Origin: Rhodococcus sp. PAMC28707
Lineage (GTDB): Bacteria > Actinomycetota > Actinomycetes > Mycobacteriales > Mycobacteriaceae
NCBI RefSeq assembly: GCF_004795915.1
Contig: NZ_CP039253.1
Location: 3,355,001 to 3,419,000, forward strand
Length of the DNA stretch: 64,000 bases
Direction of reading: 5' to 3'
This document shows positions 9,963 through 18,933 of the stretch, in pieces. The position numbers were made by a program, and so were the translations under genes. Position 1 is the stretch's first letter. The number at the start of each line of letters is the position of its first letter. The notes below the pieces were generated by a model, which was not told the DNA's origin, did no database searches, and saw only the letters and a program-made list of their open reading frames with translations.

Positions 9963-11522
9963 TTGACCGAAGTCGAGCAAGCCGGCATTTGGACATGTCA
10001 GGTACACACTCCGGACGGCGATGTGATCGGGTACCGCGACGGCACACACTTCGTCTGGAAGGGAATCCCATACGCGGCTGCGACCGACGGCAAACATCGC
10101 TTCAGGTCGCCGCGGCCCGTGGAACCGTGGGCAGGAGCCCGGGATTGTCGAAATTTCGGTGATGTCGCACCCCAAGGCAAAGATAATCCGGTGCCGATCG
10201 ATCCGGCGATCCCGATGTCGGAGGACTGTCTGTCGGTGAATGTCTGGGCCCCCGAGCCCGACGGTCGACCTCGGCCGGTGATGGTGTGGATTCACGGCGG
10301 TGCCTACTCGCTCGGTTCCTCTGCACAGAGCGTCTACGACGGCAGGAGGCTCGCCGAACTCGGTGACCTGGTGCTCGTCACCGTCAACTATCGCGTCGGT
10401 GCTTTCGGATTCCTCGACTTGTCGTCGTTCTCCACAGCGGAGACGGTCTTCGAGACGAATCTCGGCTTGCGTGATCAGATCGCGGCACTCGAATGGGTGC
10501 AGCGTTGCGTGGAATCGTTCGGTGGTGATCCGTCGAACGTGACCGTGTTCGGCGAGTCCTCGGGTGGCGCGTCGGTCACGACACTGATGACCTCGCCGAA
10601 GGCCGAGGGACTGTTTCACCGCGCTATCGTGCAAAGTGCGCCCGCGACGTCGGTGTACGGACCGGAACGCGCGGCGGCCGTGGCCACGAGATTCCTCGAA
10701 CTCGTGGATATCACTCCGGATCGAATCGGGGAGTTGAAAACCGTCGACTTCATGCGTCTCGTCGAGGCGGGCGACACCCTGTGTTACGAGGTCCCGACGC
10801 GGGTGCCGGGCACATTGGGGCTCGCGCCGGTGGTCGACGGAGATATCGTCCCGCGGTATCCCGTTGCAGCGTTCCAAAAGGGATACTCGCACCGCATCCC
10901 GTTGATCATCGGAACGAATCACGATGAGGCATCGATCTTCCGATTGATGAAGTCACCGTTGATGCCGGTCACGTCGGACACCGTCACGGAGATGTTTCGT
11001 GCGATCGCGAACGATCACTCGGATCTGCCGGCGTTCCGTATCGCAGAAATCATGTCGGCTTATCCGGATCGTTCGAAATCGGCTGGTGCACTAGCGATGT
11101 CGAGGGATGCCGGATTCCGAATGCCGACCATGTGGATCGCGGACGCGCACAGTCGATACGCGCCGGTCTGGATGTATCGATTCGATCATGCGACACCGAT
11201 GCTGAAGGCTGCTCGTATAGGTGCGGGACACGCGACCGAGTTGCCTTATGTCTTCGGCAATTTCGGAACGTTGAACAGAGATCCGACATTCTGGCTCGGT
11301 GGCCGCAAGGCAGCGACGGCAGTATCGCTGCGTGTGATGAAGAGATGGGTCGCCTTTGCCCAGCACGGAGTCCCAGCCACCCTCGACGGTGCGAAGCATT
11401 GGGCGCCGTACGTCGAGCCGACCCGTTCCACACTTGTCATCGACGCCCAGGATTCTGTTGTCGAAGACCCGGACGCCGCTCTACGCGCGGCATGGGGAGA
11501 TCAAGTACTCGGTTTCACCTGA
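9963..11522 (+). CDS. type B carboxylesterase
   Basis: The product is a 519-residue alpha/beta-hydrolase of the carboxylesterase type B family. Visible motifs are the conserved SEDCLSVNVWAP, the oxyanion hole HGGAYSLG, the nucleophile elbow GESSGG and a C-terminal GAGHATELPYVFG segment carrying the catalytic His. The start is placed at TTG 9963 because GGAGG lies six bases upstream; an ATG at 9933 in the same frame is possible but has no clear ribosome site. There is no signal peptide, so it is cytoplasmic. It hydrolyses carboxylic esters of unknown identity; relatives act on para-nitrobenzyl or phenmedipham-type esters. Confidence 0.85.
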   Translation: MTEVEQAGIWTCQVHTPDGDVIGYRDGTHFVWKGIPYAAATDGKHRFRSPRPVEPWAGARDCRNFGDVAPQGKDNPVPIDPAIPMSEDCLSVNVWAPEPDGRPRPVMVWIHGGAYSLGSSAQSVYDGRRLAELGDLVLVTVNYRVGAFGFLDLSSFSTAETVFETNLGLRDQIAALEWVQRCVESFGGDPSNVTVFGESSGGASVTTLMTSPKAEGLFHRAIVQSAPATSVYGPERAAAVATRFLELVDITPDRIGELKTVDFMRLVEAGDTLCYEVPTRVPGTLGLAPVVDGDIVPRYPVAAFQKGYSHRIPLIIGTNHDEASIFRLMKSPLMPVTSDTVTEMFRAIANDHSDLPAFRIAEIMSAYPDRSKSAGALAMSRDAGFRMPTMWIADAHSRYAPVWMYRFDHATPMLKAARIGAGHATELPYVFGNFGTLNRDPTFWLGGRKAATAVSLRVMKRWVAFAQHGVPATLDGAKHWAPYVEPTRSTLVIDAQDSVVEDPDAALRAAWGDQVLGFT

Positions 11523-11575
11523 CGATGCCCGGGGTCGGTGGATTGAGGTGGTCCACTTCTGGATACCTACTTCTG

Positions 11576-13093
11576 GTGCTGTTCATCCGAATCGTCGAGA
11601 CCTCGTTGGCCGTGGGTGCCACTCGCTCCCGTAAGGCCAAGACCGAGGCACTGAGGCTGTTGCTCACCGAAGTCGATCCATCGGAGATCGCCACCGTCGT
11701 GGCGTGGCTGTCCGGTGAATTGCCGCAGGGCCGAATCGGCGTGGGCTGGCGGACCTTGGCCGATATCGAAGGTGACCCGTCCGCCGCGGGCACACTTACC
11801 GTCGCCGAGGTCGATACGAAGATCACGACGGTTGCCTCGACGTCCGGTCCGGGTTCGACCGCCCGGCGTCGCGAGGTCCTGACAGATCTTCTTGGGCGGT
11901 CGACGAGGGACGAGCGAGTGTTTCTGGTTCGGTTGCTGACCGGCGAGCTGCGCCAGGGTGCACTCGAAGGTGTCATGACCGACGCAATCGCTGCAGCGGC
12001 GGGGCTGAAAATCGACCCGGTCCGACGGGCTTTCATGCTCTCCGGGAATCTATCGGCAACGGCGTCCGCTGCGCTCGCTGGAGGCAAGGCTGCACTGGCG
12101 GCCTTCGAACTCGAGGTGGGACGCCCCGTGCGTCCGATGTTGGCCTCGCCCGCGGAGTCTTCGGCCGCGGCGTGGATCGAGTTCGCAGGCGAGGTGAGTC
12201 TGGAGTACAAACTGGACGGAGCTCGCATCCAGGTCCATCGAGCGGGTGAAGATGTGCATATCTACACCAGGACCCTGCGGGAGATCACCGACAGCGTGCC
12301 AGAGCTCGTCGAGTTGATCCGGGCGTTGCCGTGCACCAGCGTCGTACTCGATGGGGAAACCCTCGCACTCACCGAAAGCGGGAGGCCGCGTCCTTTTCAG
12401 GAGACGATGAGTCGGTTCGGTGCCCAGAGCGCCCACGAGTTGCTTCTGCAGCCGTACTTCTTCGACTGCCTGCATCTCGACGGCATGGATCTGCTGGACG
12501 AACCGCTCGAACGCCGGCTGGCAGCGCTGGAACAGGTTGCACCGACTCACCGGATTCCATCACTGGCGCGCCCGGACGCCGACGCCGTTGCCGGGTACTT
12601 CGAGGAGGCGTTGGCAGCCGGACACGAAGGTGTGATGGTCAAGTCGTTGTCGGCGCCTTACGCCGCTGGTCGACGCGGCCGCGCATGGCAGAAGGTCAAG
12701 CCCGAGCACACGTTGGATCTGGTCGTGCTCGGTGCGGAATGGGGCTACGGCAGGCGGACGGGCCGGCTGTCCAATCTGCATCTCGGGGCGCGTGATCCGA
12801 GCGGTGGGGATCCCATCATGGTCGGCAAGACGTTCAAGGGGCTCACCGATGCACTGCTGCAATGGCAGACCGACGAGTTTCCGAAACACGAGAGTTCCCG
12901 TGACGAGCACACCGTGTACGTACATCCCGACCTTGTCGTCGAGATCGAACTCGACGGCGTGCAGCGGAGCACTCGCTACGCAGGTGGAGTGGCGCTGCGA
13001 TTCGCCCGGGTACTCCGATACAGGCCCGACAAGACACTTGCGGAAGCCGATACGATCGATACCGTTCGCGCGCTCCTACTGCCGTCGACCTGA
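11576..13093 (+). CDS. ligB: ATP-dependent DNA ligase, LigB type
   Basis: The 505-residue enzyme resembles mycobacterial LigB along its full length. The N-terminal domain (1-195) has VAWLSGELPQGRIGVGW. The nucleotidyltransferase core has motif I with the adenylated lysine (EYKLDGARI, Lys about 212), GEGVMVK-like motif IV (GHEGVMVKSL) and motif V (WQKVKPEHTLDLVV); an OB-fold domain follows. It seals DNA nicks using ATP and is an accessory to the essential NAD-dependent LigA. The start is uncertain: GTG 11576 gives the family's length, while an in-frame ATG at 11525 would add 17 residues. It follows the esterase gene and is convergent with the FAD-oxidase gene. No Ku or LigD gene is nearby, so a role in end joining is not suggested. 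Confidence 0.9.
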   Translation: MLFIRIVETSLAVGATRSRKAKTEALRLLLTEVDPSEIATVVAWLSGELPQGRIGVGWRTLADIEGDPSAAGTLTVAEVDTKITTVASTSGPGSTARRREVLTDLLGRSTRDERVFLVRLLTGELRQGALEGVMTDAIAAAAGLKIDPVRRAFMLSGNLSATASAALAGGKAALAAFELEVGRPVRPMLASPAESSAAAWIEFAGEVSLEYKLDGARIQVHRAGEDVHIYTRTLREITDSVPELVELIRALPCTSVVLDGETLALTESGRPRPFQETMSRFGAQSAHELLLQPYFFDCLHLDGMDLLDEPLERRLAALEQVAPTHRIPSLARPDADAVAGYFEEALAAGHEGVMVKSLSAPYAAGRRGRAWQKVKPEHTLDLVVLGAEWGYGRRTGRLSNLHLGARDPSGGDPIMVGKTFKGLTDALLQWQTDEFPKHESSRDEHTVYVHPDLVVEIELDGVQRSTRYAGGVALRFARVLRYRPDKTLAEADTIDTVRALLLPST

Positions 13094-13110
13094 GTGCTCA
13101 CCGAGCTACG

Positions 13111-14493
13111 TCAGAGGATCGCGCCGGGATTGAGAATGCCGCTGGGATCGAGAGCGGTCTTGATCCGTTGAGTGAGCTCCATGACGTCCGCTCCCACCTG
13201 GTCGGGTAGCCATGCTTTCTTCAGCCTGCCTACTCCGTGCTCGCCGGTGATGGTGCCGCCCAGGGTCAGTGCCAGGTCCATGATCGCTCCGAAAGCGATG
13301 TTGGCCCGACGTGTCATATCGACATCGGCAGGATCGAACACGATGAGTGGGTGAGTGTTTCCGTCTCCGGCGTGGGCAATAACGGCGACGAGTACGGCGT
13401 ACTTTTCGGAGATTCGTTCGATACCCTCGACGAGATCGGGTAGCGCCGGGAGCGGAACACCGACATCCTCGAGGAGCAGACTGCCGAGACGTTCGACAGC
13501 GGGAATCGCGAATCGCCTTGCAGCTGCGAAAGCCTCGCCCTCGTCCGGATCGTCGGTGGTGAAGACTTCGGATGCACCAGCCTCGGTGCACGCGGCCGCC
13601 ATGATCTCGATTTCATGCGCGCGGTCGTCACCGGGAGAGTCCGAACGGGCAATCAGCATCGCTGCGGCTCCGCGGTCCAGGCCCATGTTCATCGCGTCCT
13701 CGACTGCGCCGATCGACGCTCGATCCATGAACTCGAGCATCGACGGCCGTAGCGAGCGGGTGATCGCGAGGATGGCTGTGGTCGCGTCACGAACCGAGGA
13801 GAACGACGCAACGACGGTGCTGGCAGGCGGTTGGGCCGGAATGAGACGCACGGTGATCTCGGTGATGATGCCGAGCGTTCCCTCGCTGCCGATGAATAGT
13901 GTGGTCAGTGACAGGCCTGCAACATCTTTCAGGCGCGGTCCGCCGAGTCGTACCGCGGTGCCATCGGCGAGAACGACCTCGAGACCGAGGACATAATCGG
14001 CTGTCACTCCGTATTTGACACAGCACAGACCGCCCGCGTTCGTAGCGGCATTCCCGCCGATCGAACACATCTCGAACGATGATGGATCCGGTGGGTACCA
14101 GAGGCCGTGTTCGGCAGCAGCCTTCTTCACTTCGACGTTGAGTAGTCCGGGTTGGGTGACCGCGATGCGGGTGACCGGATCTACCGTGATGTCACGCATC
14201 AGTTCGGTGCTGAGCACGATCCCGCCGTCGACGGCCGTCGCGCCACCGGACAGTCCGGATCCAGCTCCGCGAGGAACCACCGAAATGCTATGTGAGCTGG
14301 CCCATCTCATGACGTTCTGAACATCGAGAGTGCAGGTGGCCCGAACTACCGCCAGCGGAGTTCCGGCATCCGGGTCCTTGGCCCAATCGTGGCGGTAGCC
14401 CTCCATCAGATCAGGATCGGTGAGCACCACACCGTCGGGTAACGACCGCTTCAACTCGAGCAGCCGCGGATCCCGTTCGATCGGTGCACTCAT
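13111..14493 (-). CDS. FAD-linked 2-hydroxyacid oxidase/dehydrogenase, GlcD type
   Basis: The 460-residue flavoprotein belongs to the PCMH/GlcD family (FAD_binding_4 plus FAD-oxidase C). The FAD pyrophosphate loop is PRGAGSGLSGGA (about 73-84), followed by PPDPSSFEMCSIGGNAATNAGG and GSEGTLGIITE. The C-terminal domain ends with GEHGVGRLKKAWL, with the His typical of glycolate oxidase GlcD and D-lactate dehydrogenases. It oxidises a 2-hydroxyacid such as glycolate, D-lactate or D-2-hydroxyglutarate; which one cannot be told. No glcE or glcF genes are adjacent, which favours a single-subunit D-lactate-dehydrogenase-like enzyme. Confidence 0.85.
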   Translation of the reverse strand: MSAPIERDPRLLELKRSLPDGVVLTDPDLMEGYRHDWAKDPDAGTPLAVVRATCTLDVQNVMRWASSHSISVVPRGAGSGLSGGATAVDGGIVLSTELMRDITVDPVTRIAVTQPGLLNVEVKKAAAEHGLWYPPDPSSFEMCSIGGNAATNAGGLCCVKYGVTADYVLGLEVVLADGTAVRLGGPRLKDVAGLSLTTLFIGSEGTLGIITEITVRLIPAQPPASTVVASFSSVRDATTAILAITRSLRPSMLEFMDRASIGAVEDAMNMGLDRGAAAMLIARSDSPGDDRAHEIEIMAAACTEAGASEVFTTDDPDEGEAFAAARRFAIPAVERLGSLLLEDVGVPLPALPDLVEGIERISEKYAVLVAVIAHAGDGNTHPLIVFDPADVDMTRRANIAFGAIMDLALTLGGTITGEHGVGRLKKAWLPDQVGADVMELTQRIKTALDPSGILNPGAIL

Positions 14494-14560
14494 CGCTCAT
14501 CCTCGTCTCGATCTCGGTTCTCGCTGTCGAGGGTATGGGTCGGATGGGGATCGTGAGTCG

Positions 14561-15073
14561 TTATTGATTGCGTTGCAGCGTCAGTTCGGCGAGCTTCGTC
14601 GCACCTACGCAGGGGTCGACGGCCCCGCCGCGATACTGCACCCACCAGGTAATGGTGCCGGTGTAGGCGGCGGTGATCCCACAGGATGCGGGATCACCCG
14701 GCCGACGTGAGAGAAAAGCGTTCGTTCCGGCAACCGTGACGGGTTCGATTGCGTAGTTCAGCTGTTCGGCCAATACCCGCTCACGACCGAGAGAATTGTT
14801 CTCGAACCAGGCGAATGTGACGTCTATCAAGCCTGCGGCCCCGGTGCCCGTCCACATGCATACTGCGCCGTAGAAGTACTGGTCCACGACATCCGCTTGG
14901 ACGGATTCGGCGATCTTGTCGTTCGGGACGGCCGTGCATTCCTGCAGCAGTTTGTCGAACTGTGAATCGCCGCCCAATCCGGCAGGAGTGGGGGTTCCTT
15001 CGATGGTGGTACTGCAGCCGGCAAGTAGCAATGTTGCTGCCACCACGGCAACTCGCGTGAGAGTTCGGTTCAT
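14561..15073 (-). CDS. DUF3558 lipoprotein (second of pair)
   Basis: The start is the ATG preceded by AGGTGAGAG. The roughly 170-residue protein has a signal peptide with lipobox LLLAGCS. The domain has the DUF3558 pattern: a CTAVPNDKIAES motif, CMWTG, a central segment of ENNSLGRERVLAEQ and conserved cysteines near the end (SCGITA, DPCVGA). DUF3558 proteins are surface lipoproteins limited to actinobacteria, often in tandem, with no known activity. It lies just behind a homolog; the stop of that gene is only nine bases from this ATG, so the two are co-transcribed. Confidence 0.78.
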   Translation of the reverse strand: MNRTLTRVAVVAATLLLAGCSTTIEGTPTPAGLGGDSQFDKLLQECTAVPNDKIAESVQADVVDQYFYGAVCMWTGTGAAGLIDVTFAWFENNSLGRERVLAEQLNYAIEPVTVAGTNAFLSRRPGDPASCGITAAYTGTITWWVQYRGGAVDPCVGATKLAELTLQRNQ

Positions 15074-15082
15074 CGCTCTCAC

Positions 15083-15619
15083 CTATTTCGCGTTCGCTAC
15101 GGTTGCGCGGCCCAGGTCCTCGACAACCTCGCAGCTGTCCCGAGGAGGTACTGCAAAGGCATAGTTCAGCGACCAATGCAGAAATCCGTCACCGGATTCG
15201 ATTCCCGCTTCACATGAAGTGTCGGCACCCTTTGCAGTGAAACCGGGATGTCCGTCTACGTCGATGTACGCGATCTCGCGACCGATCTGTGCGGCGACGG
15301 ATCGTTCGCGGTCGATCGGGCTACCTCGATACCACGTGAACATGGCGTACGCGCCGGAATCGGACGCCTCCCACCTGCATCGGACACCATTTTTGGAGGA
15401 GGAGGCAATGCCGGGGACTCCGGTGATCGAACCCAACTGCTCGTCTGTCATCGAACCGCACTCGCCGACGAAGAGTTCCCCGGTGGCCGGTGTCGGGGCT
15501 GCCGTAGAACTGGTCGAATCGAGAGTGGATGCCGAGTTCTCCGCGGAACAGCCGGTGGCAGCAAGGACCAGCACTGCGACACCGAACGGGATTCCGCGCT
15601 TCCACACGTGCAGAACCAT
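15083..15619 (-). CDS. DUF3558 lipoprotein (first of pair)
   Basis: The 178-residue protein has a signal peptide and lipobox (LVLAATGC). The mature domain shows the DUF3558 layout: ECGSMTDEQLGSITGV, CRWEASDSG, GSPIDRERSVAAQ, then TSCEAG and RDSCEVV cysteines. The R-E-R-x-x-A-A-Q-I-x-x-x-I segment can be aligned with the same segment of the downstream gene, so the pair arose by duplication. Function is unknown. It is divergent from the small gene at 15800 and shares the intergenic region with three 9-bp direct repeats. Confidence 0.78.
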   Translation of the reverse strand: MVLHVWKRGIPFGVAVLVLAATGCSAENSASTLDSTSSTAAPTPATGELFVGECGSMTDEQLGSITGVPGIASSSKNGVRCRWEASDSGAYAMFTWYRGSPIDRERSVAAQIGREIAYIDVDGHPGFTAKGADTSCEAGIESGDGFLHWSLNYAFAVPPRDSCEVVEDLGRATVANAK

Positions 15620-15661
15620 ACCGAGGCGGCAGATTCGACGCGAGAGGACCTGGCCATCGAA

Positions 15662-15688
15662 GTCACATCTGTCACATCAGTCACTCTG
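15662..15688. repeat. three tandem 9-bp repeats, possible operator
   Basis: GTCACATCT, GTCACATCA and GTCACTCTG follow one another without gaps, between the divergent DUF3558 pair and the gene at 15800. The first two copies share eight of nine bases; the third is decayed. Direct repeats at about one helical turn can be binding sites for response regulators, but the 9-bp period is shorter than the usual 10-11, so this is only suggestive. Confidence 0.35.
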
Positions 15689-15799
15689 TTATCTGATCGA
15701 TGCAGCGACAACACGAAAACCGGTGGCTGTTGAGGCTAGCGTCCACCACTAGTGGTATCTGCTCGGCGACTCGGCCGGGTACCAAGGAGGGTGAGAAAC

Positions 15800-16111
15800 A
15801 TGATGGATTCCGCCAGCAAGTCCTGGACATTCATCGCCGCGATCTTCTCGTACGAATTCCAAGGCGGCGGAGTCGATTACGACACCATCGAGATGATCCA
15901 TCGGGGCGAGATTCACGAGTGGATCGTTGCGCTCGAACTATCCGGACTCTTCGATCGAGCGGTTGTAGAACAAGTGGAGATCACGTGGAAGCGACAACCT
16001 CGGCTACTCCTGGACACTCTTCTCGTCGACGCAGACGAGATGACCCGCAAAAGATGCGAGATGGCATGGGCATCGCTCGACCGTCTCGCGCCCATCGCCC
16101 AGTCCGGTTAA
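15800..16111 (+). CDS. small acidic protein of unknown family (paralog 1)
   Basis: The start is ATG 15800, chosen because AAGGAGGGTGAG lies just upstream; a second ATG follows at once. The 103-residue soluble, mostly helical protein has the block FSYEFQ (16-21), EWIVALELSGLFDRA and a C-terminal DADEMTRKR. No known domain is recognised. It aligns without gaps to the product of 22688-23065 over about 78 residues, with about 26 identities by my hand count (the shared core is YEF, E-W, AL-E-x-SGLF-x-RA, W-x-R-x-P, D-x-DE, R). The two genes therefore form a family within this genome. It is divergent from the DUF3558 pair and convergent with the peptidase E relative. Confidence 0.72.
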   Translation: MMDSASKSWTFIAAIFSYEFQGGGVDYDTIEMIHRGEIHEWIVALELSGLFDRAVVEQVEITWKRQPRLLLDTLLVDADEMTRKRCEMAWASLDRLAPIAQSG

Positions 16112-16746
16112 AGAAGGACAGGTAGTTCGCCGTCGATCACGACGACCTGCTCGTCGGTCAGAGTCCGGTACGGGATGTTTTCTCGCTGATACTGCGAGAC
16201 CATCTTCGGTCCGGAACCGTTGTCGTCGAGGATCGATCCGAAATGTGGAACTATCGCGAAATCGATCAGGCCCAGCCCGTTCCACACAACTTCGGTGCCG
16301 GTTGCCGGTAACACCTCTTCCGGATCGTCGGCCGCCTCGATTCCGCGCAAGGTGGTCGACACGACACACGCGCCTGCGCTGTAACCGCCGTAGGTGAGGG
16401 TCCCATCGCGCACTCGACGTGCGATCGCGAAGTCCGCGCCGCTGCGGCTCAATTGCGCACGGAGAACAAAGGTGTTGCCACCACGAACCCAGACTGTGCC
16501 GTAGCGATCGAGCTCCTTCGCCAGTTGCTCAGGACGGTCGATGAACGAACGGAGGTCGAGTTCGTGTGGATCGAATCCGAGCTCCCGCAGATCTCGTACT
16601 TCGGTGGTGACTGCCGACTGGCGGGCGGCGCTCGGCCATCCGTCGGCAGCTGAGGCGATGACAGCAACGCGTCCCGGTGTTCCCGTCAACGCGAGGAACT
16701 TCTCGACGTGATCACCGAATCGATACGACGCCAAGAACATTTTCAT
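16108..16746 (-). CDS. peptidase S51 (peptidase E) family protein
   Basis: The 212-residue protein has the class I glutamine-amidotransferase-like fold of family S51. The conserved WVRGGNTFVLR (about 84-94) and the nucleophile elbow GGYSAGACV (about 119-127, Ser nucleophile) are clear, and PHFGSILDD holds a conserved His. Peptidase E cleaves N-terminal aspartyl dipeptides; cyanophycinases share the fold. Substrate is uncertain. Its ATG overlaps the stop of the upstream HIT gene (ATGA), so the two are translationally coupled. Confidence 0.82.
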   Translation of the reverse strand: MKMFLASYRFGDHVEKFLALTGTPGRVAVIASAADGWPSAARQSAVTTEVRDLRELGFDPHELDLRSFIDRPEQLAKELDRYGTVWVRGGNTFVLRAQLSRSGADFAIARRVRDGTLTYGGYSAGACVVSTTLRGIEAADDPEEVLPATGTEVVWNGLGLIDFAIVPHFGSILDDNGSGPKMVSQYQRENIPYRTLTDEQVVVIDGELPVLL

Positions 16747-17183
16747 GGTCGACCCTCTCGGGACAAGCGATCGAGGCCCTCCCTGATTGCGTCTGCGGTC
16801 TCCTCCGGTTTGCGTAACCGTCGAAAGACGAACCCTCCCGCGAAGCGCAACTTGTCACCCGTCCACCTGGGTACGACATGAAGATGGGTGTGGAAGACGG
16901 TCTGGAAAGCGGCCCGCCCGTCGTTGACAACGAGGTTGGCGCCGTCGGTATTCAGATCCGAACGTCGAAGTGCGCGTGAAAGTCGATGACCGGCCGCGAA
17001 TACTGCCGCGCCGAGTGTTGGATCCAACGAGTCGAGATCAGCTGCGTGCACTTTCGGGACAACCACGATGTGGCCCCTGGCGACAGGGCGAATATCCAGA
17101 AACGCCAATACGTCGTCTGTTTCGAACACGATCGTCGCCGGTAAGTCGCCTTCGACGATGCCGCAAAAAACGCACTCGATCAT
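16743..17183 (-). CDS. HIT family nucleotide hydrolase/transferase
   Basis: The 146-residue protein carries the histidine triad HTHLHVVPRW (about 98-107) with the catalytic His in the middle, and an N-terminal CVFCGIVEGDLPA that typifies HIT proteins of the HINT/Fhit-like group. FLDIRPVARGHIVVVPK is the second family signature. These enzymes hydrolyse or transfer adenylated or nucleotidylated compounds. It is the first gene of a two-gene operon with the peptidase E relative. Confidence 0.88.
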   Translation of the reverse strand: MIECVFCGIVEGDLPATIVFETDDVLAFLDIRPVARGHIVVVPKVHAADLDSLDPTLGAAVFAAGHRLSRALRRSDLNTDGANLVVNDGRAAFQTVFHTHLHVVPRWTGDKLRFAGGFVFRRLRKPEETADAIREGLDRLSREGRP

Positions 17184-17440
17184 TGGGTCTACAGTAGGCG
17201 AGCCTCTACCTGCCGGGCACCTATGACGTCGATCACGTTGGGTGGCATACCTGCACGTCGCGTTACATCGCGCTCGCTTCCGGGTGGAACTTACTGTGGC
17301 GTGGGTTACCTAAGATCTGTCGACTCTGGCTATCATCAGAAAACTTGTGCCTTGTCGCATGGATTCGCCTCCTCGTCGCGCGGATGAAGTAGCCATTCGA
17401 CGAAACCGTAGGCGCCAATCAACTCACGAAAGTCGGAGAT

Positions 17441-18595
17441 TTGGAAACATCGCAGAGCACTGAGAACAATCCGAGCACAGCGGGGACCAGCGCTGCAGGG
17501 ACGAGCACTGGTAAACCGGTGCGAGTGGGCGTAGTTCGCGAGTCCTTGGACGGCGAGCGTCGCGTCGCGTTGGTTCCGAAGATCGTGGCGTCGCTGATCG
17601 GCAAAGGCGTCGAGGTGATCGTCGAGTCCGGCGCAGGCTTGGGCGCACTGATTCCGGACGAGCTGTACGTTTCGGCCGGCGCGACGATCGGGGACCCTTG
17701 GGGTGCCGATGTCGTCGTCAAGGTCGCACCGCCCACCGATGCCGAGGTCGCGAAGCTGTCTTCGGGTTCGACGTTGATCGGATTCCTGGCGCCGCGTAAC
17801 GCGGAAAACAGTATCGGCGCGCTGAAGGCAGCGGGTGTGCAGGCGTTCGCCGTCGAGGCGATTCCCCGTATCTCGCGCGCGCAGGTCATGGACGCGTTGT
17901 CTTCACAGGCGAATGTCGCAGGCTACAAGTCGGTGCTGCTAGCGGCGTCCGAGTCGACAAGATTCTTTCCGATGCTCACCACCGCCGCGGGCACGGTCAA
18001 GCCCGCGACAGTATTGGTCCTCGGCGTCGGTGTTGCCGGCTTGCAGGCTTTGGCGACAGCCAAACGTCTCGGCAGTCGTCCGACCGGGTACGACGTGCGC
18101 CCCGAGGTTGCCGATCAGGTCCGCTCGGTCGGTGCTCAATGGCTCGACCTCGGGATCGACGCAGCAGGCGAAGGCGGTTACGCCCGCGAACTCACCGAGG
18201 AGGAGCGGACGCAGCAACAAGACGCCCTGGAAGAAGCAATCAAGGGTTTCGACGTCGTCATCACGACCGCGTTGGTGCCCGGGCGTCCGGCTCCACGTCT
18301 GGTGACGGCCGCGGCCGTCGAGGGCATGAAGCCCGGCAGCGTCGTGGTCGACCTCGCCGGTGAGACCGGCGGAAACTGCGAGTTGACCGAGCCCGGCCAG
18401 ACCGTCGTCAAGCACGCGGTCACCATCGCCTCGCCGTTGAACCTGCCTGCCACCATGCCCGAGCACGCAAGCGAGTTGTACTCGAAGAACATTTCGGCGT
18501 TGCTCGAACTCATGCTCGTCGACGGCGGCCTCGCTCCCGATTTTTCGGACGAGGTCCTCGCCGGTGCATGCGTGACACGTGAGAAGGAGAACTGA
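17441..18595 (+). CDS. pntAA: NAD(P) transhydrogenase subunit alpha part 1
   Basis: The 384-residue protein is the NAD(H)-binding domain I of proton-translocating transhydrogenase, with a 25-residue variable leader. Motifs include RVGVVRESLDGERRVALVP, the Rossmann loop VLGVGVAGLQALATAKRLG (about 188-206) and SPLNLPATMPEHASELYSKN. The start is a TTG with GGAG about six bases ahead. It transfers hydride from NADH to NADP+ with the two membrane subunits, at the cost of proton re-entry. The next ATG overlaps the stop by one base, so the three pnt genes are one operon. The 257 bases upstream contain no gene; a -10-like TATCAT at 17331 has no good -35. Confidence 0.94.
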   Translation: METSQSTENNPSTAGTSAAGTSTGKPVRVGVVRESLDGERRVALVPKIVASLIGKGVEVIVESGAGLGALIPDELYVSAGATIGDPWGADVVVKVAPPTDAEVAKLSSGSTLIGFLAPRNAENSIGALKAAGVQAFAVEAIPRISRAQVMDALSSQANVAGYKSVLLAASESTRFFPMLTTAAGTVKPATVLVLGVGVAGLQALATAKRLGSRPTGYDVRPEVADQVRSVGAQWLDLGIDAAGEGGYARELTEEERTQQQDALEEAIKGFDVVITTALVPGRPAPRLVTAAAVEGMKPGSVVVDLAGETGGNCELTEPGQTVVKHAVTIASPLNLPATMPEHASELYSKNISALLELMLVDGGLAPDFSDEVLAGACVTREKEN

Positions 18596-18933
18596 TGTAC
18601 ACCCCACTGCTGGCGAATATCGCGATCCTGGTGTTGTCCGGGTTCGTGGGCTTCGCAGTGATCTCCAAGGTGCCCAACACCTTGCACACCCCGCTGATGT
18701 CCGGCACCAACGCAATTCACGGCATCGTCGTGCTCGGTGCACTGGTCGTGCTGGGGAAGGTCGAGGATCCCTCGATCGGTCTGCAGATCATCCTGTTCGT
18801 CGCCCTGGTGTTCGGAACTGTCAACGTGATCGGTGGATTCGTCGTCACCGATCGCATGCTCAGCATGTTCAAGTCCAAGCCTGTGCCCGTCGCAGTCGCC
18901 CCTGGATCCGTCGAGAAGGGTGCTGACTCCTGA
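18595..18933 (+). CDS. pntAB: NAD(P) transhydrogenase subunit alpha part 2
   Basis: The 112-residue membrane protein holds three or four hydrophobic segments and corresponds to the membrane part of the alpha subunit (PntA-2), which is split from part 1 in actinobacteria and alphaproteobacteria. The motif SKVPNTLHTPLMSGTNAIHG is diagnostic. It forms half of the proton channel with PntB. Start and stop overlap both neighbours by single bases. Confidence 0.94.
   Translation: MYTPLLANIAILVLSGFVGFAVISKVPNTLHTPLMSGTNAIHGIVVLGALVVLGKVEDPSIGLQIILFVALVFGTVNVIGGFVVTDRMLSMFKSKPVPVAVAPGSVEKGADS

Noticed and set aside
11132..11575. Upstream extension of the ligB frame
   Set aside because: It overlaps the 3' part of the carboxylesterase gene in another frame, and LigB proteins begin at about the chosen start.
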